DNA from: Cokeromyces recurvatus
Lineage: Eukaryota > Mucoromycota > Mucoromycetes > Mucorales > Mucoraceae
Reading direction: 5' to 3'
NCBI RefSeq assembly: GCF_025118155.1
Contig: NW_026251439.1
Coordinates: forward strand, 1-64,000
Length of the DNA: 64,000 bases
The notes beneath the pieces were generated by a model. That model searched no databases and was not told the DNA's origin. It saw nothing but the letters and a program-made list of their open reading frames with translations. This document shows positions 22,454 through 36,251 of the stretch, one piece after another. The number at the start of each line of letters is the position of its first letter. The stretch's first letter is position 1. Position numbers and translations under genes: made by a program.

Positions 22454-23544
22454 TTTATACTTTACTGTGGATAAATACGAAGTTTTGCTCGATTTGTTTG
22501 ATTAAAACGCCATAAAATATATTTTGCAGCTTTATTTACATCAGGACCACCTCCATAATCAGGGAAAAACTTTTCTATTGGGATTCTTTTAACCTTTTCA
22601 CGGAAAATGTCAATTTTATTTAAAAACAAAATGATGGTTGCTCTTGAAAACCAACGACTATTCACAACTGATTCAAATAATACTAAGCTTTCCATCATTC
22701 GATTTTGTCGAGATTCTTCCAATAAGACCTGATCATATTCTGACAGGGAAACACAAAATATAATCGACTTTACTGATTCGAAGCAATGAATCCATTTCTT
22801 TCTTTCTGATCTTTGACCTCCAACATCAAACATACTATAAAAATAAAGATATTGTTTTGTTTAGGAGATGATGATAGTATATATCATAATATTTACTGAA
22901 TACTTGTCTCCTTTATCATGAATCGTGTCTCTACTATGCCTGTTGTTTTTGCTCTTGCACTTAGTACATCCTGTTCAGTAGGCACATAATTAGGCTGACC
23001 TATTCTTTGCATATTTTCAAAAAAGCTTATTTATATTATTATTGTTATTATATGTATAGAATAATAGTAATAATACCTACTATGATGCATTATCCATTAA
23101 ATAAAACTCGGATGATTTACTATCTAACAATTCTTTCACACCTGGATCACGCCAAACAGTATTAACGGCATCAATAAAACAAGGATCAATACATCCTTGA
23201 TGTGGCAATAAACGATATTCCAGAATATGTTGTGCCTCATATTCAGCCTTCTCTGACTGTAATCGATATTCAAACTGATTAAGAGCCGTGATAATAGCTT
23301 GTGCTGATTGAATTAAATTCCTGTAAACAGTAATTCTCCAGTTCAATAATTCCTCCTTTGAATAACCGTTTTGATGAATGATTTTCATCTGTTTAAAGAT
23401 AGTCGATTTGCCTGATTCACCACTACCTAATAATAATATTTTGAATTCTCGCTCTAATTTTCGACTCTCTTCTTCCAGGGAACGATCAATACTAAAACTA
23501 TGTAACTTTTCCTCTCTTTCTTCATTTGATATACATGTACCCAT
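22201..23544 (-). CDS. heterotrimeric G-protein alpha subunit
   Basis: Five exons (23544-23081, 23025-22897, 22834-22466, 22366-22339, 22272-22201) give 353 residues, the normal G-alpha length. The N-terminus MGTCISNEE carries Gly2 for myristoylation and Cys4 for palmitoylation. Nucleotide motifs are all present: P-loop [12 protein letters not shown], switch I ARAKTTGI with the GTPase arginine, switch [23 protein letters not shown] and the TQATDTSN guanine-ring loop. It acts at the plasma membrane downstream of seven-helix receptors. The C-terminus LKDSGIL has Ser where Gi-type subunits have the pertussis-toxin cysteine, so it would not be a toxin substrate. The third intron contains a poly(A/T) run of over 40 bp. 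Which fungal Gpa class it belongs to cannot be settled by eye. Confidence 0.95.
22408..22451. repeat. poly(A) tract in G-alpha intron
   Basis: A 44-bp uninterrupted A run on the + strand (T on the coding strand) inside the third intron of the G-alpha gene. Confidence 0.9.
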
Positions 23545-23703
23545 ATTTTTATTTTGTTAAAAAAAAAAAAGAGAGAGAGAGATAGAAGAAAAAAAAAGAT
23601 CGATTATTTTATGTATAAAAAAAAGGAGAAAAAAAAAGAAAGAAAAGAGATTATAATCAAAATTTTATAATAAAGGGGTTAAACAATATGAAAGAAGGAA
23701 AGC

Positions 23704-23706
<3 letters not shown>

Positions 23707-23748
<42 letters not shown>
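23707..23748. repeat. poly(A) tract followed by G-rich step
   Basis: About 40 A residues directly followed by GGGGGGGAGGGAAAGGG, in the intergenic space between the G-alpha start and the rhodanese gene. Confidence 0.9.
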
Positions 23749-23754
<6 letters not shown>

Positions 23755-23906
23755 AGGGAAAGGGAAGAAAGAGAACTCCTTTATTTTCATTTTCCTCCCT
23801 TTTGGTGTTCAATGTAATCAGCCCAACTGCCCACGTAGTTTTGGAGACTATTATTATAAATATTAATAAGACTGATAAATACTCTATTTTTTTTTTTTTT
23901 TTTGGC

Positions 23907-24498
23907 TTACTTTTTATACCCTAAACTAGAAAGATATTCGGCTACTTTCGTACTACGAACACCAGCTTGACAATAAACAGTAATTTTAGCATCTTTTTTA
24001 GGCTTATGAAATCCAAATTGATTTTCGAAATCCTTTTCTGATAAACTCCAAGCGTGCATCAATTGGCTCTTTTAAAAAGATAATAATATAAAATAAAAGT
24101 GTTGCTCATATACAAATATATGTCAAATATAGTTTACCATTGGTACGTTTTTTGAAGTAGGAATTGAGCCGTTAATCACTTCTTTTGGCTCTCGTACATC
24201 AATGATATAAGAATCATCCTATAAAAAAAAATAATAGATAAACATGTATATTATATACAGGTGACTCTTATTATACCTTATGTTCAATAATATTCTTAAT
24301 ATCTTTATAGTTGACAATCTTGAAAGGTTCGTTTTGTGTATTATAGAAATTTTTTTGTAATAAAGAGATTAATGCTACATGTTGATGTGACATGCGACTC
24401 ATCATTGGAGAACAATAAAGTAAGTTAAATCTTTGTAAACTAGTCATAGAGCTTAAACATAATCTCTGTTGTAAAACTTTATGAATAGGCATTGTCAA
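23907..24498 (-). CDS. mitochondrial rhodanese-like sulfurtransferase
   Basis: Three exons (24498-24277, 24218-24138, 24068-23907) give 154 residues. The C-terminal 100 residues are one rhodanese domain: DDSYIIDVREPKEVINGSIP, then KITVYCQAGVRSTKVAEYL, where the cysteine of CQAGVRS is the persulfide-carrying nucleophile. The first 50 residues are rich in Arg, Gln, Leu and Ser with few acids, consistent with a mitochondrial presequence. Single-domain rhodaneses move sulfane sulfur between donors such as thiosulfate or glutathione persulfide and acceptors. The AGVRS loop (rather than a KGVRT type) is common in the Rdl/TSTD1-like group. Substrate cannot be deduced. Confidence 0.88.
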
Positions 24499-24546
24499 TA
24501 ATAATAATAAAAGTTAAAGTAAAAACTCTGTGGGGAAAGAAAATGG

Positions 24547-24580
<34 letters not shown>

Positions 24581-25875
24581 CGGTAACGAACAATTTAATG
24601 TGGAGTTTTCTGATTTAATACTTGGAACGTAAGTATATTTTTTATTTAAGCAAGAAATAAAGCAGAAAAAAATACGAGTGATTCATTAATACTATTACTA
24701 ATGCTACTGCTACTGTTACTACTTCTACTTTTATTATTAACTATTTATATAAGAAATAATAAAGTCGAATAAAATACAAAAAAGTTTAGATACAAGTGAT
24801 TGTAATCATCTGAATAGTATTTCGTATTGATATTCAATTTACTTTAGACTAGAACAGTAATGCTTTTTATATGAAGGACGTATAACCATGATGTAAGCAA
24901 TTCACAATTTAAATGTTACTATAGTCGTATAAGCTCTTATTTTTTGGAAGAAATAGATTCATACTAAAATAACTATATCATAAACTATGTCCTTTGTCTT
25001 CATAACTTCCTTTTTAACAATACAATGCAAAATGTATCTTTAATAAGATGGGTTTTATCTTTGTTTTATTTGATCATTGGTATGCTGTAGTAAGTGTGTA
25101 GATATCTGATTAAACATAAAGATGTATATATACAGATATGTTTGTGCGTGTATTATTATTTCCTAATAGTAACAAAAATCAACTTTAATAATAGCAAAAT
25201 ATAAAGATAGAAAATCAGTTATAATCAAAGAAGAAATAGAACATAAAGAAAAAAAATGATTATTTTTTTTTTCATATTATGGAGAAGAAGAAGAAAATAA
25301 TCTAATTCGAATTTATAAAAGTGAATGACACTTTGAAGTAGTAGCTTGAAATATAATAACAATGAGTATCTCACTAGTTATTTACTTTTAATTAAAAGCC
25401 TATAGTTACAATTCAATCTTTTTCTTTTTTCTGCACACATATTCATATTATATTATAATATAAGATAACATTAGTAAAAAAAAAAATAGTTGTTATTAAA
25501 TCAAGCATCTATTTCGAATATCATGCGATTGAATCAGTATTAAATTATTATCCTTCCTTTTAGTAACAAATTATTTTGGATTACTGCAAAAGCAATTTAT
25601 AAATAAATTTAATGTAATGTTTATGCTGTTTAAATATCAAGAAAATAATATAGTTATTGAAATATTTGTTTCCTTTATAACAATTATATTAACATGTGTG
25701 TAAATAATAAGAATATGTACTATTATTACCTTTTGCATCATTTTTTTATTAAATCCTCAAATATCTCGGAAGAAATAAAAAATGCCGGCAATGAACCGCA
25801 CAATCACGTGATATTCCGGTGAATTTTTTGTCAATATTAAATATAGTTTTGTCCGTAAATTTTTTAACACAACAA
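24499..25875. other. 1.4 kb intergenic, no gene seen
   Basis: AT-rich, with a poly(A) run at about 24547-24578 and scattered ATT repeats near 24690-24750. I find no reading frame of credible composition and no RNA gene until the tRNA at 25876. Confidence 0.5.
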
Positions 25876-25948
25876 GCCTAGCTAGCTCAATCGGTAGAGC
25901 GTGAGACTCTTAATCTCAAGGTTGGGGGTTCGACCCCCCCGTTGGGCT
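25876..25948 (+). tRNA. tRNA-Lys (anticodon CTT)
   Basis: A 73-nt cloverleaf without intron. Acceptor arm GCCTAGC pairs with GTTGGGC (two wobble pairs). The D arm contains the A-box TAGCTCAATCGGT. The anticodon arm is TGAGA-CTCTTAA-TCTCA with CTT at positions 34-36, decoding AAG. The T arm is five G-C pairs around TTCGACC (B-box). A T-rich run (from about 25954) serves as the Pol III terminator. No CCA is encoded. Confidence 0.95.
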
Positions 25949-26251
25949 TCTCTTTTTTTCCTTATGGTTGTAAGTCCCATTAAATAAACTTTTATAATGC
26001 ATGTGACAAATTGAATAGTAAAGAAAAAAAAATATGTTTTATTAAAAAGTTTGATAATTTTTAGTTTTCATTATCATGAAATGTTGTGGATAATAACTTG
26101 TTTCATGTTGTTAGTACAACGTGTTAAATAGTTGCATAAAGCAAAAGAATAATTTTCGGAATGGTATATTTATTTATTATATCATTGATACACACTTACC
26201 TTTTCTTTTTTTTTTTTCCTTTTTTTTTAATTCGTTCTATAACAATTATAT

Positions 26252-27838
26252 ATGCTATTTTGGACAAAATTATTAACATCAGCTCATGCAGCAACAACAA
26301 GCATTCATCCATTTCTCTATTTGTATTATCTTCATATGTTAAAATTTGATATTTGGACATTAGCGTTGCTGCTATCAAATGCAATGGTATTGAGGGTACC
26401 GTCTTCTGCATTTTGGATTTATTGGGTAGACTCTCAACCCTCACTACAAGGGGTTCTTACTGGTCTTTTGACAGTTATCGGCAGTGTGGGCATCCTTTTG
26501 GTCCTATCAGTTTACCCACTTTGGACAGCTGCTGCTTTACCTGTGGCCATTATCACCTCTTTCTTTGACGGGATTTTTTATCAACCGTTAGAGGTCCTTG
26601 TCGATAATGCCATGATTAAAATATTAGGAGATTATAAAACATTGTATGGTAAACTATACACTTTTATATTTCTATATATAAATATACATAATTCAAATAT
26701 CGTTTTTAGAGAATGAGCGAGTATATGGTAAATACACGATGGTTATCATGTTGTTGGGTATTGGATGGTCCTTAGATGATGACCATGATTTTGATACGTT
26801 AATGGTAACGGTGCTTATCAGTTCAATGATACTATTTCTTCTATGTCTTTCAACTAATGTCCAACAAGATATGACTGTCTATGACCAACACGAAGAAACT
26901 GCTTCTTTTGTGAGTTATTATAAGCCCTATAGTTTGTTTCATGAGCACTTATCGCATATCTCTGAGGAATCAAGCATTGATACCACGTTGAATAATGATC
27001 TCAATAGAAAGCTAATTGGTATTCCTTATGAATTGGCTCAACAATCACCTTGTCCACCAACACAATCTGCTGCCATTGTTCTCATAAATCTGCCAACTTA
27101 TTTAAGAGAAACAGATAATGACTCATCCAAAATAATAAGCAATTCATTTTTGTGTTCGATGTTTACATTAGGTGTTATCTGGGGTATGACCCAAAGCCTT
27201 TTGTTTGTTTATTTGGATAAAATGAATATTCCCATGCATACAATAGGTGCTGTAGGAAGTGTTATGATTATTACTGACTTGTTGGCACAGTTTATCACTT
27301 CGGTAAAGAAAAAAAAAAGGACTTTTTTTTTTTTTTTGAACGTTTACATAGTACGTGTTTTTAACTTCACATATACAATAGATGATCTATGAAAGTCAAT
27401 TTTGGGTGATTATAGTATATAGTTTATTGATGATTAGTATGATATGTAATGCATTATGGCTTAAATCTGGTCATTTGATAACACAACTTCTAGTTATTTT
27501 TTTGCAATTTATACAAGGTAACAAATCAATGTGTGTGTGAGTGAGTGAAGAATAATAACAGATAGGTAAATTATAATATAGGTTTATCATTTCAGATAAT
27601 TTGGCTGCTTGCTACCCACAAAGCAGATAACCTAATTGTATCAGAATATAAGCGGTCGATTATAAAGGGTAGTATGGCTGTCTTGTATCATAGCATAGGG
27701 CCTGCCGTGGGTGTCCTGTGGATGGCTTATTTGGTTTCTTCCAATGATTCTTATACACTTGTTTATCAATATGCAGCATGTATCACACTTATTAGTGGAT
27801 TTTCAAGCTGGAACTGGATTAATTATTGCAAATTATAA
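26252..27838 (+). CDS. MFS_1-like membrane transporter (MFSD6-type)
   Basis: Four exons give a protein of roughly 430 residues with about a dozen hydrophobic helices. It resembles the MFS_1-like group (MFSD6 and related proteins). The start LFWTKLLTSAHAATTSIHPFLYLYY and the helix-5 region VDNAMIKILGDYKTLYG-NERVYGKYTM carry the family's D-A-ILG-LYG-R-G loop between the first and second halves. The middle has a hydrophilic cytoplasmic loop of about 85 residues. The last exon contains KADNLIVSEYKRSIIKGSM and two final helices. No substrate can be predicted from sequence. The first in-frame ATG is used. Introns fall after TLYG, after FITS and before LSFQIIWLL, each with good GT-AG signals. Confidence 0.8.
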
Positions 27839-28180
27839 CATTTTTTTTTATATTAAACAATGATCAAGAAGAGAAACTCTCTCTTAATTAATATATAAGA
27901 AAAAGAAAAGATCTGCAAGTTCTTCCTTATTTTTCTCACTCCGAAAAAAAAACAAATTAAAATTTATAAAATCATTGAACCTCTATAGAAAATAGAAGGA
28001 TTTTACTTCTAGGTTTAATGCTGACCATTTTATAATAATTTGTAGTCTTTTTTTTTTTCTTTAAACTTTGAAATTATATCATATCATATCATTTACAATA
28101 CTCTTATTAGTTTGATTATTAAAAGTCGGAATTTTAATTATTATACTACCCTTTATGATCATATTTCACTGACTTTCTTT

Positions 28181-28215
<35 letters not shown>

Positions 28216-28245
28216 CAATTTCTTTTCTTTACATACATACACTAT

Positions 28246-29345
28246 ATGGAAATCCCAAAAAAAGCCCATCCTATTCATCCAATCTATCAAGCAGTCTGCG
28301 AAGAACACAGTAAACAGCTTATAGCTGCCTATGCAGAAATAGGTAGTAATGAAGCTACACCTGAGCAGCAATATAAAGCTATCATTCAATTACGTACTAT
28401 GGCAGATGAATTTGCTAAACGTGTACCTGTCCCCGAGACTATTACTTTCAAACAAGAGGTCTTTGGAGGGCCCAAAAACCTTAAAGTTGGTACAACTGTG
28501 TTTAAACCTTTAAATACTGAAAATGAAATATTACCAGTTATATTATATTTGTAAGTCCAAGAAAAGGAAAGAAAAAAAAAAAAAAGAGAAAGTGAAAAAA
28601 AAAAGAAACTAAATATCAAATGTATAGGCATGGTGGTGGTTGGGTATTCGGTAATGCTATAACTCATCGAAAGATTGCTACTGATCTTTGTCTAAAGACA
28701 CACGCAGCTGTCATGCTTGTTGAATACAGCTTGAGCCCCGAAGTCAAATTCCCTGTTGCCAACGAACAAAGCTTTGCAGCCCTTTGTTGGCTCCGCGAGC
28801 ACGGCTCATCTATCAACATCAACCCCGATCAAATTGCTGTAGTAGGTGATTCTGCAGGTGGTAACATGGCTGCTGTTGTCTCTATGATGGCTAAAGATCG
28901 TGGCATACCTAACGCTATTAAGGCACAAATCTTGATGTACCCTGCTGTTGATGCTGACTTTACTCTTTACGAGTCCTATAAGTTATATGGTGGTGGTGAA
29001 TGTTATTTGTCATTAAAGGAAGCTGAGCTTTGCTCCAAGGCTTATTTACCCAAGCCAGCACTTGAATTAAACGATCGTTATGCAACACCCATTTTGGCCA
29101 CTAAAGAAGATTTAATGGGTTTACCACCAGCTTTAGTTCTGACGTCTGAATGTGATATCCTACGAGATGGAGGAGAAGCCTATGTATCTAAATTAATTGA
29201 GGCAGGTGTTTACACAGTTGGTATGCGTATATTGGGCTCCATTCATGCTTTCATGACAACTCCTATACCTGATACTCCTCAATACCGTACTTGTATTAGA
29301 GTCGTCTGTGATTTCATTAAAGAACAAACAAATTTCAACCAATAA
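28246..29345 (+). CDS. alpha/beta hydrolase, hormone-sensitive-lipase family esterase
   Basis: Two exons (28246-28550, 28628-29345) give 340 residues. The oxyanion-hole motif HGGGWVFGN spans the intron at its first residue. The nucleophile elbow is GDSAGGNMA. The acid is Asp in CDILRDGGEAY and the histidine lies in GSIHAF. Together they form a complete Ser-Asp-His triad of the HSL (alpha/beta hydrolase-3) family, which hydrolyses short acyl or aryl esters. There is no signal peptide, so it is probably cytosolic. Codon use in the second exon is relatively C-rich for the window, suggesting good expression. Natural substrate unknown. It resembles bacterial HSL esterases more than yeast lipases, but a transfer claim would need a tree. 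Confidence 0.92.
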
Positions 29346-29446
29346 AGGAATATATTGAATAAAAGCTGATTAAAAAAAAAAAAAAAGCCAAAAAAAAAAG
29401 AAACTAAAAAACAAAATTTTTTTTTTTTTATTTAATGTGTATACAT

Positions 29447-29899
29447 TTATTCATCATCACCAAGAAGTTCGAAAGGATTGACTATTATTAAAAAGAAGAG
29501 AAAAGAAAAAAAAAGTTAATTATACTGCTCATATATATGTATATAAGCTATATCGTAGCTTACATGTTTTCTTTTCTTTTTCCTTCTTCTTCTCCTTTTC
29601 CTTGTTTTTACGGAAGGACATGACAATATCACTTTGATTTGGAGTTCTAGTAACACCAGGAATGAATGCCATCTTGACAGGTGGCATCTTTGAAAACTGA
29701 CTACCAGCTAATGCCAAAAGTGTAGTACGGTCATAAATGACACGAGTACCTAATACATAATGAAAAAAAAAAACAAAAAAAAAATAGGGATTTAGATTTC
29801 ATCTCATTCAGTTGATCAATGACTTTATTTATATTTCTGTCTCTATTCATCTTTAATGCTCAAGCTCATTAAGTTTTATATACCTTGCTCTACAGCCAT
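29447..29899 (-). CDS. 4E-BP-like eIF4E-binding protein (78 aa)
   Basis: Three exons (29899-29884, 29749-29564, 29481-29447) give 78 residues beginning MAVEQGTRVIYDRTTLLAL. It carries the canonical eIF4E motif YDRTTLL (Y-X4-L-hydrophobic), preceded by GTR-I as in animal 4E-BPs. Exactly 24 residues after the Tyr comes IPGVT, the second (non-canonical) eIF4E contact of animal 4E-BP1, at the same spacing. Such proteins compete with eIF4G for the cap-binding protein and repress translation. The animal TOR sites are not conserved: the N-terminus is too short for Thr37/46, the Ser65 position has no following Pro, and the Thr70 position is Met. The tail is Lys/Glu-rich and ends NPFELLGDDE, loosely like a TOS motif. 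The fold assignment is from motifs only, but the three exon phases agree. It lies head to tail with the Lsb1-like gene. Confidence 0.8.
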
Positions 29900-29999
29900 G
29901 ATCAATAGATTACAAGAAAAAAAAAAAAAAAAAACCAAAAAAATATCCAAAAATTTTTTTATTTGAATAAATTAGCCAATCAAATAACATAAAGTTTTA

Positions 30000-31049
30000 T
30001 TAAAATATTGCATTTGCAGCTTGACTACCCACTATCAAAAAAAAAAAAAAAAAAAAGTGATTAACATAATCGAATTAATATGAGTAAACTTACATGTTGC
30101 ACCAAATCCCCATGTGGCAGCTGTCGCTACATGTCCACCAAACTTCTTTGCCATACTAGCCACTCTATCTCCTCCTTCTGATTGTTCTTGTTGTTGCTGC
30201 TGAACAATGACTGTTGTTGATGATGGCTGTCCATAAATTTGAGAAGGTGGTTGTGTAGGTGGAGGTGGTGCATAAATAGTTGTAGGTGGAGGAGGATAGC
30301 TGTAAGGCATTGTTGCTATAGTAGTGGTATTTGCAGTCATAGGAGGTTTATTAGAGGATGGTGGTATCCAAGGACGTTTAGCCTTAATAGAAGGTCTATA
30401 AAAAAAAAGGGACTATTTTAGTATCTTCAACTATTATGTATATAACATATTACTACTACATACGGTATTTTCTTAACATGATTTTGAGGAAAGATACCCG
30501 ATTTGCCATGTACAGTTCCTTTCCACCAATCATCATTTACTAAATAAAATAAAGAAATCATTACTCATGTTATCTATTTAAGCATCCATTTATGTATATA
30601 TATATATATATATATATACCATATTCTATCACTTCAATGATATCGCCTTGTTTAAACGATAAATCTGTTTCTGGATCCCCTTTATAATCATATAGTGCTT
30701 CTGCAGTAGCTAATGGCTCTGGTGATTTTTGACTATAGGCAGGTGGTGGTGTGGTGTTTTCTTCGATAGGTAGAACTCTATTAACTAGCTTCTCAGGTGT
30801 AGTACTGACACTACGTCTAACAGGTAATTTTGGTAAAGAAGCTGTCATCGGTAATGCCACATTAGTTGACTTACGAGTTGGTAAAGGTGGTCGTTTATCA
30901 TTCGTTGTCGTTATTTGTGTTGGAAGTATGGCAAGTACCTCATTGTAAGTTTGTTGTGGTAAAAAATTATTATCTTTTAGGAATGCTAAATCTTTTAGAA
31001 TAGAATCTAACATGTAATTAGCAACATGAGTAGCAGAAGAATCGACCAT
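30000..31049 (-). CDS. SH3 protein, Lsb1/Pin3-like actin regulator
   Basis: The first exon encodes MVDSSATHVANYMLDSILKD and a helical N-terminal segment, then a Pro/Ser/Thr-rich linker and one SH3 domain (EALYDYKGDPETDLSFKQGD, DDWWKGTVHGKSG, IFPQNHVKKI) split by an intron. The C-terminal part is Pro- and Gln-rich with PPPP runs, and ends in a Gly/Ala-rich segment, AKKFGGHVATAATWGFGAT, then LGSQAANAIF. This order (helical start, SH3, PQ-rich tail, GA-rich FGxG end) is that of yeast Lsb1/Pin3 and S. pombe Csh3. Those proteins bind the WASP homologue Las17 and restrain actin assembly at endocytic patches, and their Q-rich tails have prion-related behaviour in yeast. The last exon is only about 30 nt. 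Confidence 0.85.
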
Positions 31050-31424
31050 TCTATATAAAATGGGCTATAGGAAAAAAAAAATAAAATAAAAAAATACAAG
31101 TTGTATTTTATTTTTATAATTCCATGATGATACACAGCAAATTATTATCGGAAATTCAATTTAAATTTAGAATATATTCTTCTTGTCATGCTACAAATTA
31201 TAAACCAATCGAAGTTATCAATGTAGAAGGGGAAAAGTGCAAATCAAGAAGTAGTAGTGCGATTATTATACTTTAAGTGATGTTATACCGTATATATATA
31301 TTTTTTTTTTATTTGTACAGGGGGAATTTTTTTTTTCTATAAATCTACTATGTTATCGCCGCGTCATTTGTTAGAGGATATTTATTAAATTAATAAATAA
31401 TTAAAAAAAAAAAATTCTATTTGT

Positions 31425-33413
<1,989 letters not shown>

Positions 33414-33575
33414 TATTTTTCAAGATAAAAAAGAAAAAATAATGATATAAAAAAACAGGAACAAATGAATGTAATAAATATATAATAAAACACTTTTTTC
33501 CCCGCATTTTAATAAAATAGACCGGGGGGCAAATTAACGCCGATTAAAAAAAATGACATATATTTTTTATTAACA

Positions 33576-36251
33576 TTAACAAGCAGGAAGGTATGCTCTA
33601 CAAACAGGACATTCTAATTTAATCCTCATCCACTATGCAGATAGATTAGTACAAACATGAACAATCATGCTTATATATGGATTTTTTTTCTTTTATTTAC
33701 CTTTTCTAGACATTCTGTATGAAATATATGATGACAAGGTGTTACCATATAATTTGTTCTTGACAACACAACGTTTAAACTCGAATGTCCATGATGCATA
33801 TCAATAGGTAACATACAAATAGCACAGTCTTTATTAGCTGCTATACTTTCCTCATCTTCAGCAGTGGATAAAATTGGATGATAGTCATATGTTTGAGGTA
33901 AGTACTATAATACCAAAAAAAAATTAGCTTGTAGAAAGTCTTTTTTTTTTTTTTTTTTTTTTTTTTGATTATTTACCATTGAAGGTACAAAGAATCTTGG
34001 CCCAAATGTGTCTTGAAGAAACAAAATAAGAACTTGTAAACTCACATATATAACTAAAATCCAGATCCAATGAGTCGTTTCATGGCCAATAAAATTATCT
34101 TCATAACCATAAAAGTCTATGTCAATATATATAAAAAGTTAGCTTTTACATGTGTAGATATACACTGTTAATAAACTCTTACACAAAGGTATACATAATC
34201 GTGTAATACTCATAATTAAAACATAACGTTGACTTAATGGATGTCGACATCCTCTAAATACATTTCTAACAATTTGTGGTATCCAAAAAGAATAAAATGC
34301 AAGCCCCAATGTACCTACAATCATGTTTTGTACAAAGGCAGATCGAGTGACAGACTGATAGAATAGGAAGAGGCCCAGCAATAAGACTGCGTCTAAAGAG
34401 GATGTTAGAGAAAAGAGAAAAAGAGAACAGAACATCTTCTGTCAGGTACTTACATAGTCTGTAATAAAGAAATGTAATATCACGTTGTGGATTCTGTGAT
34501 TCTTCTGTTGGTGGTCGACGTACCGTGTCATCAGGGGAGGGTGGTCGGATGGATTCAGGACGTTGAATTCTCCAGACAACAAGTAAATATCGCATACCAA
34601 ATATAGAGACAAGAATAAAAGTAAAGAATGCAGCTGTAGCAAAAGGAATAAAGACATTCTCGATTACCACACCTGTTGTTAAATGCAATAAACAAAGATA
34701 ACCATCCATGACAGCTTGCATAGCAATTGTCCAATAAGAGACATTTGATACACTCTAAATGTGACAAATAAATAAATATGTGATATATATGTATATATAG
34801 ACCCTTACTTACAGAAGGTGTCGGTGTAAACTCCATTTGATCAATCAAGGTAAATATTTGAATAATTGCAATTAAACTAGCTATACTTGCATATGTCATA
34901 GCTTTACTATAATAATTTTCGATTTTGATACCCTTTGAATTCGAAGTAGATAATAAAAGCTGACAATTTGGAGAATACATCTCGGAAGATAATAATAATA
35001 GCGGTGGATTAATAGTAGAAATGCCTTGTGGATTTTCCAGTTCTATATTATTTGAATAAATAGCGTGCCATAATTAACTATCAAGTTAAATGTACCTTTT
35101 TCATAGTCTAATAAGTCTGATTCTTTGGTAGTAGTTGAAGGGGTTAGTTGACCAAACATTTGAAAGCTACAAGTGAAAGGCAAGTCTTCAGAATGATCTA
35201 TATACTTTGGATTTAATAGTCCTATTGTTTTGTAGTTAACACTTCTATTTACCTCCATCATCAATCGACTGCCAATCCCAGTATCTTTCTTCTTTTAACT
35301 CTTCAATTCTTTTGTCTATTTGTTCATTAATAACATTTCGTGCTATAATAAATGTGTCATTAGAAGGTAACATGTGTAATAGTTCATCCAATGGAAGTGG
35401 ATATCTATTTTTAAATATAAGCATATCTTGTGTGGAATATCAGTATATTTTATTTACCTGTCTGGAACAACCATTAGATAAAGTGTACCATTAGTTAAAT
35501 AATGAACGCCTCCCGCCAGCAGTAATGCGCCATAATCACTTTTTTCTGCATCCTTAAATCGAAAATAACCCTATACAACATATAAGCAATCATTGCTTAC
35601 ATTTGACTATTATGTATATATACACATGTATACATACCTCAATATAATTCATATCATGATCAATTGTTTTGACTGCCTTTACGTTAAACGTCCATGAACC
35701 TGGTCCTTCAAAACTATAGTTATTTCTTGCTTTATTTACTTCGGTTATATTTGTAGATTGTGGTATACTAATATTTCTATTTATCCATTCGCCTATATAA
35801 ATTACTAATTAGCAAGATTCAAAACAAAGCAATCTTTCTAATTACCTCGAAATATCCCTGTAATATTATGGTAATAAGATGTTTCTGGTTGCTGACCAAT
35901 TGACCATAATTCTTTTAATGGTCCTTTTACTGTGTTAGGTATGGGCTACACATACAAAAAGCATTAATACACTAATTACATAATTCTACAGTTGACATTT
36001 CTTACGTATGTTATATTTTCACCGAAAGTCAAATTGTTTAGTAGACTCTTCTCATTTTCTAAGTCTTCTATCAATTCTCCCTTAGTTGGTTTTCCTACTC
36101 GAACATTGCTATTATCATCTGAAAAATTGAAAAACAATAAAGAAAACAAAAAGAGCAACATGTAAAAGGAAGACCGGTTAAGTTGTTGTCGTTGAATGAG
36201 GCGCTGTTGTTGTTGATCATCATTATCTGCTGTTGTAGGTGATGCATCCAT
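33576..36251 (-). CDS. RING ubiquitin ligase of the DSC complex, Tul1/Dsc1-like
   Basis: About nine exons. It begins MDASPTTADNDDQQQQRLIQ, then a signal-anchor helix (FYMLLFLFSLLFFNF) and a long lumenal domain with family-specific stretches (SIGQQPETSYYHNITGIFRG, GPGSWTFNVKAVKTIDHDMN, GALLLAGGVHYLTNGTLYL). A multi-helix membrane domain follows (MTYASIASLIAIIQIFTL; MQAVMDGYLCLLHLTTGVV). The C-terminus is a RING-H2: CAICM, TPCHHIFHTECLEKWM, CPVCRAYLP. Tul1/Dsc1 is the E3 subunit of the Golgi/endosomal DSC complex that ubiquitinates membrane proteins for degradation and, in fission yeast, activates SREBP. The stop lies eleven codons after the last RING cysteines, as in the family. Exon borders in the lumenal part are read by eye and may be off by a few residues. 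Confidence 0.88.

Noticed and set aside
29447..29480. C-terminal NPFELLGDDE of the 4E-BP-like protein as a true TOS (Raptor-binding) motif
   Set aside because: The TOS consensus needs a hydrophobic or acidic residue where this has Gly, and similar NPF-LLGDD strings occur in Stm1/Habp4 proteins; similarity is too loose to claim.
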